A DNA stretch of 64,000 bases from JACCXG01 sp963750935 (lineage in GTDB: Bacteria; Acidobacteriota; Vicinamibacteria; Vicinamibacterales; 2-12-FULL-66-21), in contig CAVVSR010000007.1 of the NCBI GenBank assembly GCA_963750935.1, positions 49,710-113,709 of the forward strand. The letters are read 5' to 3'. Made by a program: the position numbers and the translations under genes. Below, one piece after another: positions 17,334 to 28,358 of this stretch. The number at the start of each line of letters is the position of its first letter. The first letter of the stretch is position 1. The notes below the pieces were generated by a model. It was not told the DNA's origin. It ran no database searches and saw only the letters and a list, made by a program, of their open reading frames with translations.

Positions 17334-18385
17334 TGGACGCCGTCTCGAGCTGGCTGCCGCCGCTGCGGATCACCGTCCATCTCGGCCTGATCTTCGTCAT
17401 CTTCAACATGCTGGTGATGTCGGCCGCCTTCATGGTGTGGCTCGAGCGGAAGGTGTGCGCCTGGATCCAGGATCGCAGCGGCCCGAACCGGGTCGGCTTC
17501 GAAGGGGCGCTGCAGCCGTTCGCCGACGTCTTCAAGCTGATGTTCAAGGAGGACCTGCGGCCGAAGGCCGCGGACGCCGCCCTCTTCTTCATCGCGCCGA
17601 TCATTTCCGCCGCCACCGCGTTTGCCGCCTTCTCGGTGGTGCCGTTCGGCACCAGCACGACGCTGTGGGGGCTGCTGGACGACCGCGACGCGATTCCGCT
17701 GCAGGTCACCGACGTCAACGTCGCGGTGCTGGTCATCTTCGCCATCGCCTCGATGGGCGTCTACGGCATCGTCCTCGCCGGCTGGTCGTCGAACAGCAAG
17801 TACTCGCTGCTCGGTGGTCTGCGCTCGGCGGCGCAGATGATCAGCTACGAGCTGTCGTACGGGATGGCGCTGGCCGCGGTGATCATGCTGGCCGGGTCGC
17901 TCTCACTCCGGGAGATCGTCCTCAATCAGTCTGGCTACTGGCTCGGCTTCATCCCGAAGTGGTACGTCTTCCTGCAGCCGCTCGGGTTCCTGATCTACAT
18001 GATTGCGGGCGTTGCCGAGACCAACCGTGCCCCGTTCGACTTTCCCGAAGCGGAGCAGGAGCTCGTGGCCGGCTACCACACGGAATACAGCGCGATGGCC
18101 TTCGCGATGTTCTTCCTCGCCGAGTACGTGAACATGGTCACGGTGTCGGCGGTGGCGACCAGCCTGTACCTCGGCGGCTGGCTCGGCCCGTTCCTGCCCG
18201 ACTGGATGCAGTGGGTCTACTTCCTGATCAAGGTCTTCCTGATCCTGTTCTTCTACGTGTGGATGCGGTGGACGCTGCCGCGCTACCGCTACGACCAGCT
18301 GATGGAGTTCGGATGGAAGTGGCTGCTGCCGGCCGCGACCGTCAACCTGATTGCGACGGCGGCCCTGGTGCTCTGGATTGGGTAA
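17333..18385 (+). CDS. nuoH: NADH-quinone oxidoreductase subunit H
   Basis: 350 residues, about eight helices. The family signatures are WLERKVCAWIQDRSGPNRVG (residues ~36-56) and the quinone-cavity loop AETNRAPFDFPEAEQELVAG (~225-245). It anchors the hydrophilic arm to the membrane arm. The ATG at 17333 overlaps the nuoF stop by one base. It is followed by a 129-bp gap with inverted heptamer repeats where nuoI would normally be found. Confidence 0.97.
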   Translation: MDAVSSWLPPLRITVHLGLIFVIFNMLVMSAAFMVWLERKVCAWIQDRSGPNRVGFEGALQPFADVFKLMFKEDLRPKAADAALFFIAPIISAATAFAAFSVVPFGTSTTLWGLLDDRDAIPLQVTDVNVAVLVIFAIASMGVYGIVLAGWSSNSKYSLLGGLRSAAQMISYELSYGMALAAVIMLAGSLSLREIVLNQSGYWLGFIPKWYVFLQPLGFLIYMIAGVAETNRAPFDFPEAEQELVAGYHTEYSAMAFAMFFLAEYVNMVTVSAVATSLYLGGWLGPFLPDWMQWVYFLIKVFLILFFYVWMRWTLPRYRYDQLMEFGWKWLLPAATVNLIATAALVLWIG

Positions 18386-18514
18386 GCGGGCCATGACGGC
18401 TGTCAACTCCCAACTCCCAACTCCCAACCCCCAAGGCACCGCCGTCGGGGGCCGGGTTTTTGGAAGTTGGGAATTGGGAATTGGGAGTTCATCGGTTTCT
18501 TCCGTCGACTATTT
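18386..18514. repeat. Inverted pair of heptamer arrays between nuoH and nuoJ
   Basis: The left arm (18405-18435) is four AACTCCC-type heptamers; the right arm (18462-18489) is four GGGAATT/GGGAGTT-type heptamers, its reverse complement with few mismatches. Together they can form a ~28-bp stem with a 26-nt loop in the nuo transcript. This is the only sizeable gap in an otherwise tightly packed operon. Confidence 0.85.
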
Positions 18515-19027
18515 ATGGAAGTTTTAGCCTTCTACCTGCTCGGCGGACTGACGGTGCTGGCCACGCTCGGCGTGGTCGGGCAGCGCAACCCGATGCACAG
18601 CGTCATGCTCCTGATCCTGTCGTTCGGCGGGCTCGCCGGGCTCTACATCCTGCTCGACGCCCCGTTCACGGCGGTGACGCAGATCATCATCTACGCCGGC
18701 GCGATCATGGTGCTCTTCCTGTTCGTGGTCATGCTGCTGAACGTGCCGCGCGAAGAGCCGTCGCCGTCGCTGACGGCCGCGCTCGCCCCGACCACCATGC
18801 GGCTCGGCGCGGTGCTGTCAGTGGTGCTCGCGGTCGAGGTGGTGTGGGGGCTGTCGCGGATCGCCCCGACCGGCTTCCAGCAGGACGCGACCGCGCAGGG
18901 CGTGCGCGACGTCGGCCGCATCGGCGTCGTGCTCTTCACGCAGCACGCGTTCGCGTTCGAGGCGACCTCGATCCTGATCCTCGTCGCCATGGTCGGCGCA
19001 ATTGTGCTGTCGCGGAGGGAGCGCTGA
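18515..19027 (+). CDS. nuoJ: NADH-quinone oxidoreductase subunit J
   Basis: 170 residues, five helices. Matches ND6/NuoJ by MHSVMLLILSFGGLAGLYIL and the pi-bulge helix TQIIIYAGAIMVLFLFVVML (residues ~58-78). The start is ATG 18515 (MEVLAFYLL). The longer frame from 18467 would translate the heptamer repeat and is rejected. Ends with RRER*, overlapping the nuoK start by one base (TGATG). Confidence 0.93.
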   Translation: MEVLAFYLLGGLTVLATLGVVGQRNPMHSVMLLILSFGGLAGLYILLDAPFTAVTQIIIYAGAIMVLFLFVVMLLNVPREEPSPSLTAALAPTTMRLGAVLSVVLAVEVVWGLSRIAPTGFQQDATAQGVRDVGRIGVVLFTQHAFAFEATSILILVAMVGAIVLSRRER

Positions 19028-19334
19028 TGGAGCCGATTACCCTCAATCACTACCTGGTGCTGTCGGGGCTGCTGTTCTCGATCGGCACCGCCGGCGTGTT
19101 CCTGCGCAAGAACCTGATCACCGTCCTGCTCTCGATCGAGGTCATGCTGAACGCCGTCAACCTGACGTTCGTGGCGGTCGGCCGCTATCGCGGCAGCGTC
19201 GACGGGCAGATCATCACGTTCTTCGTCATGACCGTCGCGGCGGCGGAAGCCGCGGTCGGGCTCGCGCTCGTCATCGCGCTGTTCCGGCACCGCGAGACGC
19301 TCAGCCCCGACGCGTTCACGTCCCTGAAATGGTG

Positions 19335-19335
<1 letters not shown>
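19027..19335 (+). CDS. nuoK: NADH-quinone oxidoreductase subunit K
   Basis: 102 residues, three helices. Contains the two conserved intramembrane glutamates in VLLSIEVMLNAVNL (helix 2) and AAAEAAVGLALVIAL (helix 3), part of the proton path. TGATG overlaps occur at both ends, with nuoJ upstream and nuoL downstream. Length and motifs are typical. Confidence 0.96.
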
Positions 19336-21427
<2,092 letters not shown>

Positions 21428-21429
21428 CG

Positions 21430-22993
21430 ATGCTGCTTTCCCTGATCGTCTTCCTTCCGCTTGCCGGCGCGCTGCTGGTGCTCCTCGCCGGTGGCCGCGG
21501 TGACCGGCCGGACCGCGAGCCGCTGGTCCGCAACATCGCGCTGCTCACCTCGCTGGTGACCTTCGCGGTGTCGCTCTACCTGTGGTGGCAGTTCGACCCG
21601 ACCAGCGCCGTCGTACCAGTTCGAAGAGCGCTACGAATGGCTGCCCGACTTCGGCATCCAGTACTTCATCGGCATCGACGGCATCAGCCTGCTGCTGGTG
21701 GTGCTGACGACGTTCCTGACGCCGCTGGCGCTGCTGTCGTCCTGGGAATCGGTCCACAAGGGGGTGAAGGGGTTCTCGTTCTTCATCCTCGCGCTCGAGA
21801 CCGCGATGCTCGGCGTGTTCGTCTCGATCGACCTGTTCCTGTTCTACATCTTCTGGGACGCGATGCTGATTCCGATGTACTTCCTCATCGGCATCTGGGG
21901 CTACGAGCGTCGCGTCTACGCCGCGGTCAAGTTCATCCTCTACACGATGGCCGGCAGCGTGCTGATGCTGGTCGCGATCATCGCGCTGGCGGTGCTGCAC
22001 GCCAAGGTCTCGCCGACCGGCGCGCCGAGCTTCAACCTGCTCGACCTCTACGGGCTGGAGATGAGCCGCACCTTCGAGACGTGGGCGTTCCTGGCGTTCG
22101 CCGTCGCCTTCGCCATCAAGGTGCCGCTGTTCCCGTTCCATACCTGGCTGCCCGACGCCCACGTCGAGGCCCCGACCGCCGGATCGATCATCCTGGCCGG
22201 CGTGCTGCTGAAGATGGGCACCTACGGCCTGCTGCGGTTCGCGTTCCCGTTGTTCCCCAACGCCGCCGTGGCCTTCGCGCCGTGGCTGGCGACGCTCGCC
22301 GTCATCGGCATCATCTACGGCGCGCTGGTGGCGATGGTGCAGCCGGACCTGAAGAAGCTGGTCGCCTACTCGAGCGTCAGCCACCTCGGGGTGGTCGTGC
22401 TCGGGCTGTGCGCGCTCAACGTCCAGGGCGTGCAGGGCTCGGTGCTGCAGATGCTCAACCACGGCGTCAGCACCGGCGGCCTGTTCATGATGGTCGGCAT
22501 GCTCTCGGACCGCCGCCACACCCGCCTGATCTCGGAGTACGGCGGCCTCAAGGCGGTGACGCCGCAGCTGGTGCGGGTGTTCCTGATCATCACGCTGGCG
22601 TCGATCGCGCTGCCGCTGACCAACGGCTTCATCGGCGAGTTCCTGATCCTGGTGGGCGCCTTCAAGTGGAACCCGACGTTCGCCGCGCTCGCGGCGACCG
22701 GCGTCATCCTGTCCGCGGTCTACATGCTGTGGATGTTCCAGCGCGTCAACTACGGGCCGGTCAGGAACGAGCACAACCGCTCCCTGCCCGATCTGTCCCC
22801 GCGGGAGTGGGCGATGGTCGCCCCGATCGTGGCGATGTCGATCCTGATGGGCGTGCTGCCGAACATCTTCCTGAAGCCGATGGAGCCGTCCGTGAACCTG
22901 GTCATCGAGCGCGTCACCGGCCGGCAGCCGGTGAGGGCCAACATGTCGCCCGCGACCCCGGTCGTGGCACCGGCCGCCGTTTCCGTTCCGTAG
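21430..22993 (+). CDS. nuoM: NADH-quinone oxidoreductase subunit M, one frame break near 21606
   Basis: About 521 residues. The first ~58 residues (MLLSLIVFLPLAGALLVLL onward) are in the frame of ATG 21430. The rest, from YQFEERYEWLPDFGIQYFIG, is one base ahead. The antiporter core is intact: FYIFWDAMLIPMYFLIGIWG, PLFPFHTWLPDAHVEAPTAG and AYSSVSHLGVVVLGL. It is a proton-pumping subunit of the membrane arm. A single extra base in the sequence explains the break. Confidence 0.9.
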
Positions 22994-23002
22994 CCGCGAG
23001 TC

Positions 23003-24436
23003 ATGACTGAATACGCCGCCATCATCCCGTTGCTGATCGTCGCCCTGTCGGGCGCGTTCGCCATGCTCGCGGAAGCGTTCCGCCAGCCGGGCGAGCGCAT
23101 GCCGATCGCGGGCCTGGGCCTGATTGGCCTGGCCGGCGCCGCGGTCGCCTCGACGTTCCTGTGGGACACCGACCGCATCAGCTTCGGCGTCATCCGCGCC
23201 GACAACTTCTCCCTGTTCATCAACCTCGTGCTCTGCGTGATCGGCGTCCTGACGATGCTGTTCTCGAACGAGGTGGTGGACCGCGGGCACCTGCCGGCGG
23301 GCGAGTACTACGCGCTGACGCTGTTCGCCATCTGCGGCATGATGATGATGGCGGCGGCGACCGACCTGCTCGTCATCTTCATCGCGCTCGAGATCCTCTC
23401 GCTCGCGGTCTACGTGCTGACCGGGATCCGCCGCGCCAGCGGCGCCGGCGCCGAAGCCGCCTTCAAGTACTTCCTGCTCGGCTCGTTCTCCAGCGCCTTC
23501 TTCCTCTACGGCATCGCCTTCATCTATGCCGTGGCCGGATCGACCCGGCTCGAACAGGTCAGCATCGCGCTGTCGGCGCAGGGCGCCGGCGCGCCGCCCA
23601 CGCTCGCCATCCTCGGGGTCGGGCTCCTGGTCGTCGGCTTCGCGTTCAAGGTGTCGGCGGTGCCGTTCCACATGTGGACGCCGGACGCCTACGAAGGGGC
23701 GCCGACGATCGTCACCGCGTTCATGTCGACCGGCGTCAAGGCCGCGGCGTTCGCCTCGTTCGCGCGCGTGTTCCTGTCGCCGCTCGAGCCGCTGCAGGGC
23801 CAGTGGCTGCCGGTCCTGTCGGTGATCGCCGGCCTCACCATGATCGTCGGCACCGTCGTCGGCGTGGTGCAGACCAACATCAAGCGGATGCTGGCGTATT
23901 CGAGCATCGCGCATGCCGGGTACCTGCTGCTCGGCATCATCGCCGCGAACGCCGCCGGCAAGGCCGCCATCCTCTTCTACCTGCTGGTCTACGCCGTCAG
24001 CAATCTCGGCGCGCTCGGCATCGTCGCCCTCCTCGGCACGCCGGAGAACGAGCACGACGAGCTGCGCGACTTTGCCGGGCTCCAGGACTCGCGCCCGGGC
24101 CTCGCGGCGTTGATGCTGATCTTCCTGCTCTCGCTCGGCGGCCTGCCGCCGACCGCGGGGTTCATCAGCAAGTGGTACATCTTCAACGCGGCGGTGCAGG
24201 AGGGGCATTACACGCTCGCGATCATCGGCGTGCTGACGAGCGTGGTGTCCGTGTTCTTCTACCTGCGCATCGTCGTGATGATGTACTTCACGGCAGGCCC
24301 GGAAGTGCACCGCCCGCGGATACCGGCCACCGCCGTCGCCGGGCTCGCGCTGGCCACGTTTGCCGTGTTCTACCTCGGCATCCTCCCGAGGCGCGTCCTG
24401 CAGCTCGCCCTCGACTCCATCGCAACAATCTTCTAG
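23003..24436 (+). CDS. nuoN: NADH-quinone oxidoreductase subunit N
   Basis: 477 residues, about 14 helices. Family blocks: FIALEILSLAVYVLTGIRR, FKYFLLGSFSSAFFLYGIAF, AVPFHMWTPDAYEGAPT (proton channel) and MLAYSSIAHAGYLLLG. It is the last gene of the run; a 306-bp spacer with strong GC-rich stem-loops follows. No frame problems. Confidence 0.96.
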   Translation: MTEYAAIIPLLIVALSGAFAMLAEAFRQPGERMPIAGLGLIGLAGAAVASTFLWDTDRISFGVIRADNFSLFINLVLCVIGVLTMLFSNEVVDRGHLPAGEYYALTLFAICGMMMMAAATDLLVIFIALEILSLAVYVLTGIRRASGAGAEAAFKYFLLGSFSSAFFLYGIAFIYAVAGSTRLEQVSIALSAQGAGAPPTLAILGVGLLVVGFAFKVSAVPFHMWTPDAYEGAPTIVTAFMSTGVKAAAFASFARVFLSPLEPLQGQWLPVLSVIAGLTMIVGTVVGVVQTNIKRMLAYSSIAHAGYLLLGIIAANAAGKAAILFYLLVYAVSNLGALGIVALLGTPENEHDELRDFAGLQDSRPGLAALMLIFLLSLGGLPPTAGFISKWYIFNAAVQEGHYTLAIIGVLTSVVSVFFYLRIVVMMYFTAGPEVHRPRIPATAVAGLALATFAVFYLGILPRRVLQLALDSIATIF

Positions 24437-24742
24437 ATCCGGGGGGCTTCGCCCCGCCGGACCCCCATCGCCGTCGCTCGCGGGGCCCCGACGCCCCGCT
24501 CCGCTTCCGGCGGGCGCGCCCAGGGGCGCGCTTCTAATCGGGGCTTCGCCCCGTCCGCCTCCGCGCACAGCGCTTCGGCGAGACCTCGCCGTAGCGTCGC
24601 TCCGCTTCCGGCGGCGGTTGACGCCCGCACACTGCCAGTCTGGCGCTTCGCCGAACGCCGATTCGCTGTCAAGCAGACGTCTGTTTGACAGTTCTCCGGC
24701 CAGTCCATAAAGTGTCGTCATCATTCACAACATAGGCGGCCC
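24437..24742. other. GC-rich stem-loop spacer after nuoN, ending in a regulated promoter
   Basis: No gene. The first part contains several hairpins: GGGGCTTCGCCCC-type stems at about 24440 and 24538, and GCGCGCCC/GGGCGCGC at 24512-24531. These could terminate or stabilise the nuo transcript, but no U-tract follows. The last 80 bp are the flotillin-operon promoter and operator described separately. Confidence 0.5.
24666..24713 (+). promoter_or_regulatory. Promoter (TTGACA-17-TAAAGT) with palindromic operator over the -35
   Basis: TTGACA (24685-24690) and TAAAGT (24708-24713) are separated by exactly 17 bp, a near-consensus sigma-70 promoter. The -35 lies in the right arm of a 26-bp palindrome (24666-24691; arms CTGTCAA and TTTGACAG around CAGACGTCTG) with a single mismatched pair. 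A dimeric repressor bound there would block polymerase. The nfeD-like gene starts 30 bp downstream of the -10. Confidence 0.7.
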
Positions 24743-25282
24743 ATGGAGCTTCTACCTGCGCTGACGGCGTTTAGTGTGTTCCTGGTGATTGCCGCGGCGG
24801 GCCTGATCTTCCTGCTGATTTCGCTGTTTTTCGGCGAGATTTTCGAGCACTTCGACACCAGCCTCGATCACGATCTCGATCACGGCGGCCCCAGCTTCTT
24901 CAGCCCCCGGGTGATGAGCGTGTTCGTCACGGCTTTCGGCGGCGTCGGGGCGATCGCGACGCACTACGGCATGGGTCCGCTGCCGGCGTCGGGTATGGGA
25001 TTCGTCAGCGGCCTGGTGCTGTCGTCGATTGTGCTCGCGTTCGCGCGGTTCCTGTACCGCCAGCAGGCCTCGTCCGAGGTCCGGACGACCGATCTGGTCG
25101 GTCAGACGGGCCGCGTCGTCATTTCCATCCCGCCAGGCGGCGTCGGCCAGGTCCGCTGCCGGATCGGCGAAGAGCTCGTCGACAAGATCGCCCGCACCCG
25201 CGACGGCGGTGTCGTCGCGGAGAACGCCGCCGTGCGGGTCGATGAAGTGCTCGGCGAGACCGTGATCGTCAGCAAGCTGTAA
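24743..25282 (+). CDS. NfeD/YuaF-like membrane protein, partner of flotillin
   Basis: 179 residues. Two or three N-terminal hydrophobic helices (residues ~5-30, 52-72, 78-100) are followed by a small beta-rich OB-type domain (~112-178; DLVGQTGRVVISIPPGGVGQ). This is the topology of short NfeD/YuaF proteins. These are nearly always encoded next to flotillins and are thought to support membrane-microdomain function. An acidic/His patch (SLDHDLDHGG) sits in the first loop. Transcribed from the operator-controlled promoter just upstream, with the flotillin gene 27 bp downstream. Confidence 0.8.
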   Translation: MELLPALTAFSVFLVIAAAGLIFLLISLFFGEIFEHFDTSLDHDLDHGGPSFFSPRVMSVFVTAFGGVGAIATHYGMGPLPASGMGFVSGLVLSSIVLAFARFLYRQQASSEVRTTDLVGQTGRVVISIPPGGVGQVRCRIGEELVDKIARTRDGGVVAENAAVRVDEVLGETVIVSKL

Positions 25283-25309
25283 CCCGTCGCTACGCCGTGG
25301 GGGCGTCTC

Positions 25310-26923
25310 ATGTTGGACAACTTTCAGTCGATTCAGCAGCTCTGGATCCCGCTTGTCGTGCTCGCCGTGCTCATGGCGGTGCTCATCGCACCGTACTTGA
25401 TGAGCAAGAACTACCTGAAGGTCTCGCCGAACGTCGTCGCGGTCCTGAGCGGCCGCAAGCGCAAGCTGCCGGACGGGCGCGTGGTCGGCTACCGCATGGT
25501 GCGCGGCGGCGCGGCGTTCCGGATCCCGGTGCTGGAGAAGGTCGAATACCTGCACCTCAACGTGATGACCATCCCGCTCGAGATCAAGCGGGCCTACACG
25601 TTGAAGGGCGTGCCGGTGTCGGTCAAGGCGGTCGCGAACGTCAAGATCCGCGGCGACGAAACGTCCCTGCAGGCGGCGGCCGAGCGGTTCCTCGGCATGA
25701 CCCACGATACGGTGCAGAAGGTCATCTTCCAGACCCTGGAAGGCCACCTGCGATCGATCCTGGGCACGCTGACGGTTGAAGAAGTCAACAGCGATCGCCA
25801 GAGCTTCGCGCAGAAGCTGACCAGCGAGGCCGCGGCCGATCTCGAGAAGATGGGCCTGGGCGTCGACGTCCTGACCATCCAGGAGATCAGCGACGAAGAG
25901 GAGTACCTGAACGCGCTCGGCAAGCGCCGGACCGCGGAAGTGAAGCGCGACGCGACCATCGGCGAGGCCGAGGCGCACCGCGACGCCAAGATCAAGTCGG
26001 CGCAGGCGCTGCAGGAAGGGGAGAAGGCGAAGTTCCAGGCTGACGCCGAGATCGCCCAGTCGCAGCGCGACTTCGCCATCCGCCAGGCGCAGTATCAGGC
26101 CGAGATCCAAACGCAGAAGGCCCGCGCCGAGCAGGCCGGCCCGCTGTCGGAAGCCAGCGCCCGGCAGTCGGTCGTCGCCGAGGAAGTCAAGATCGAGCGG
26201 ATGCGGACCACCGAGCTGATCGCGGTCCAGGAGCAGGAAGTGCTCCGCAAGCAGAAGGAGCTCGAAGCGACCGTCATCAAGCCCGCCGAGGCCGATCGGC
26301 TGGCCGCCGTGGTGCGCGCCGAGGCCATGAAGCAGTCCGCGATCCTCGAGGCCGAGGGCCGCCGGTCGGCGATGATTGCGCTCGCCGAAGCGGAGCAGGA
26401 GAAGCTGCGCAAGGAGGGCGTCGGTCGCGCCGCGGCGGTCGAGGCCGAAGGCAGGGCCGAAGCGTCGAAGATCGAAGCCATCGGTCTGGCGCAGGCGAAA
26501 GCGATCGAGGCGCAGGGCGTGGCCGAAGCCGCCGCCATCCTGCGCAAGGCGGAGGCGTGGAAGGAATTCAACGAGGCCGCCCGGCTGCAGACGATTCTCG
26601 AGAAGCTGCCCGCGATCCTCACGGCCTCGTCCGCGATCTTCGGCGCCGTGGCGGCGCCGCTCGGCAACATCGACAAGCTCGTCGTGATCGATCAGGGCAA
26701 CGGCTCTGGCGACGGCGGCAGCTCCGGCCTCGGCCGCCTGGCGAAGACCAGTCCGGCGGTGGTGTTCAACCTCCTGCAGCAGCTCGAGGCGCTGGGCCTG
26801 AACGTCCCCAGCATGATGGCGCAGCTGGGCCTGCAGCAGGGCAACGGCACGATGACTCCGCCTCCGGCGGAGCCGGCCAAGCCGTCCAAGCCGTCGCTGA
26901 CTGCTGATAAGCGACCGACTTAG
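25310..26923 (+). CDS. floT: Flotillin family protein (SPFH domain)
   Basis: 537 residues. One N-terminal hydrophobic segment (~10-28) is followed by the SPFH/band-7 domain (~35-210; YHLNVMTIPLEIKR-like start, VFQTLEGHLRSILGTLTVEE). Next is a long glutamate/alanine-rich coiled coil (~200-430; repeated EAE/AEA and QA words), then a C-terminal oligomerisation tail. This is the layout of Bacillus YuaG/FloT, a scaffold of lipid microdomains. The paired NfeD-like gene supports it. The 3' end overlaps the convergent selA stop by 4 bp. Confidence 0.88.
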   Translation: MLDNFQSIQQLWIPLVVLAVLMAVLIAPYLMSKNYLKVSPNVVAVLSGRKRKLPDGRVVGYRMVRGGAAFRIPVLEKVEYLHLNVMTIPLEIKRAYTLKGVPVSVKAVANVKIRGDETSLQAAAERFLGMTHDTVQKVIFQTLEGHLRSILGTLTVEEVNSDRQSFAQKLTSEAAADLEKMGLGVDVLTIQEISDEEEYLNALGKRRTAEVKRDATIGEAEAHRDAKIKSAQALQEGEKAKFQADAEIAQSQRDFAIRQAQYQAEIQTQKARAEQAGPLSEASARQSVVAEEVKIERMRTTELIAVQEQEVLRKQKELEATVIKPAEADRLAAVVRAEAMKQSAILEAEGRRSAMIALAEAEQEKLRKEGVGRAAAVEAEGRAEASKIEAIGLAQAKAIEAQGVAEAAAILRKAEAWKEFNEAARLQTILEKLPAILTASSAIFGAVAAPLGNIDKLVVIDQGNGSGDGGSSGLGRLAKTSPAVVFNLLQQLEALGLNVPSMMAQLGLQQGNGTMTPPPAEPAKPSKPSLTADKRPT

Positions 26924-28287
26924 CGCCTGACCGCGTCGCGCACCGCCTCCAGCAGTCCCGGGTCATCGTCCGGCATCACCGTCCGGAGATCGATGACGAT
27001 GCGATCCTTGTCGATCCTGACAATCACCGGCGGCGTGCCGGTCCGAAGCGCGGACTCGAGCTGCGCTGCCGATCGGCCGGTCTGACTCAGTGCCATCAGA
27101 ACGGTGGGCAGCTGCGACCCCGGCGCGCTGCCGCCGCCAACCGTCGACATCCCGTTGACGATGTCGATCGAGAGGTCGGGCCCCCGCAGCGTGCTCGCCA
27201 GCGCTTCCGCCCGTAAGGCGATCTCCTCCGCCGTCATCGCAATCATGCGCGCCACCGGCACGGTCTGATCGGCGCGCCCGGCGACGTACTCCTGCAGCGT
27301 TGCTTCCAGCGCCGCGTACCGCAGCTTGTCGATCCGCATCGCCCGCATCAGTGGATGCCGCCGCACCGCGGCGACCGCGGTCTCGCGTCCGGCGACGATC
27401 CCGGCCTGCGGTCCGCCGAGGAGCTTGTCGCCGCTGAACAGGACGACGTCGGCGCCGGCGGCGAGGCTGACGCGCGGCACCGGTTCGTCGCCGAGTACGG
27501 CCGGGGGAGGGTCGCCGGCGATCCAGCCGCTGCCGATGTCTTCGATCAGCAGGACATTGAACTGTCGCGCGATCGCGCTGAGCGCGTCGAGCGCGGGCCG
27601 CTCGGTGAAGCCTTCGATGCGGAAGTTCGAGGGATGGACGCGCAGGATCGCCGCGGTGCGATCGCCGATGGCTGCGGCGTAGTCCGCCACCCGCGTGCGG
27701 TTGGTGGTGCCAACCTCGCGCAGGACCGCGCCCGACTGTGCCATGACGTCGGGGACGCGGAAGCCACCGCCGATCTCGACCAGCTCACCCCGCGAGATGA
27801 TGACCTCGCGTCCAGCCGCGAGCGCCGCCAGCGTCACCAGCGTGGCCGCCGCGTTGTTGTTGACGACGACCGCGGCTTCGGCGCCGGTCAACTGGCACAG
27901 GAGCTTCTCCGCGTGCACGTCGCGGCGGCCGCGCCCGCCCGAGGCGAGATCGAATTCGAGATTGCTGTATCCGCCGAGCGCCGCGGCGCGCTCGAGGGCG
28001 GCGGCGGCCAGCGGCGCACGCCCGAGGTTGGTGTGGAGGATGACGCCGGTCGCGTTGAGGACCGGCTTGAGCGACGCCGAGGTCAGCGCGTCCAGCAGGG
28101 CCGGGATTTCGCGCTCGACCGCAGCGGCGACGTCGTCCGGCCGCGGTTCCCCGGCGGCGGCGCGGCGACGCAGCGCATCGGTGGCCGCACGGACAGCACA
28201 GACGACCGGCCACCGCCCATGGCGGTCGCTGAGCGCGCGCACGGCGGGGCGCTGCAACAGGCTGTCGATCGACGGGATTTCTCTCAC
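26920..28287 (-). CDS. selA: L-seryl-tRNA(Sec) selenium transferase
   Basis: 455 residues from the GTG at 28287 (VREIPSIDSLL). PLP-dependent SelA signatures: NATGVILHTNLGRAPL (residues ~75-90), GGYSNLEFDLASGGRGRR, NNNAAATLVTLAALA, and the PLP-lysine block LFSGDKLLGGPQAGIV. It converts Ser-tRNA(Sec) to Sec-tRNA(Sec), so the organism should make selenoproteins. selB, selD and selC are not in this window. An upstream ATG at 28380 would add residues unlike the family and would invade the divergent gene's promoter; 28302 is an alternative start. Confidence 0.93.
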   Translation of the reverse strand: MREIPSIDSLLQRPAVRALSDRHGRWPVVCAVRAATDALRRRAAAGEPRPDDVAAAVEREIPALLDALTSASLKPVLNATGVILHTNLGRAPLAAAALERAAALGGYSNLEFDLASGGRGRRDVHAEKLLCQLTGAEAAVVVNNNAAATLVTLAALAAGREVIISRGELVEIGGGFRVPDVMAQSGAVLREVGTTNRTRVADYAAAIGDRTAAILRVHPSNFRIEGFTERPALDALSAIARQFNVLLIEDIGSGWIAGDPPPAVLGDEPVPRVSLAAGADVVLFSGDKLLGGPQAGIVAGRETAVAAVRRHPLMRAMRIDKLRYAALEATLQEYVAGRADQTVPVARMIAMTAEEIALRAEALASTLRGPDLSIDIVNGMSTVGGGSAPGSQLPTVLMALSQTGRSAAQLESALRTGTPPVIVRIDKDRIVIDLRTVMPDDDPGLLEAVRDAVRR

Positions 28288-28358
28288 ACGGGCCTCGCGA
28301 ACCTTGATCCGAACGCACTGATCGGGGAAGCAGTTCGCGTTATTATTGCCTTTCGCCC
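28288..28358. promoter_or_regulatory. Divergent promoter region between selA and 28359 gene
   Basis: A 71-bp intergenic region containing the AT-rich core GTTATTATTGCC at 28339-28350. TATTAT on the plus strand and TAATAA on the minus strand overlap and could serve as -10 boxes for both genes. No clear -35 boxes. Confidence 0.4.

Noticed and set aside
18467..18514. Upstream ATG for nuoJ at 18467
   Set aside because: It translates the heptamer repeat; the conserved NuoJ sequence begins at 18515.
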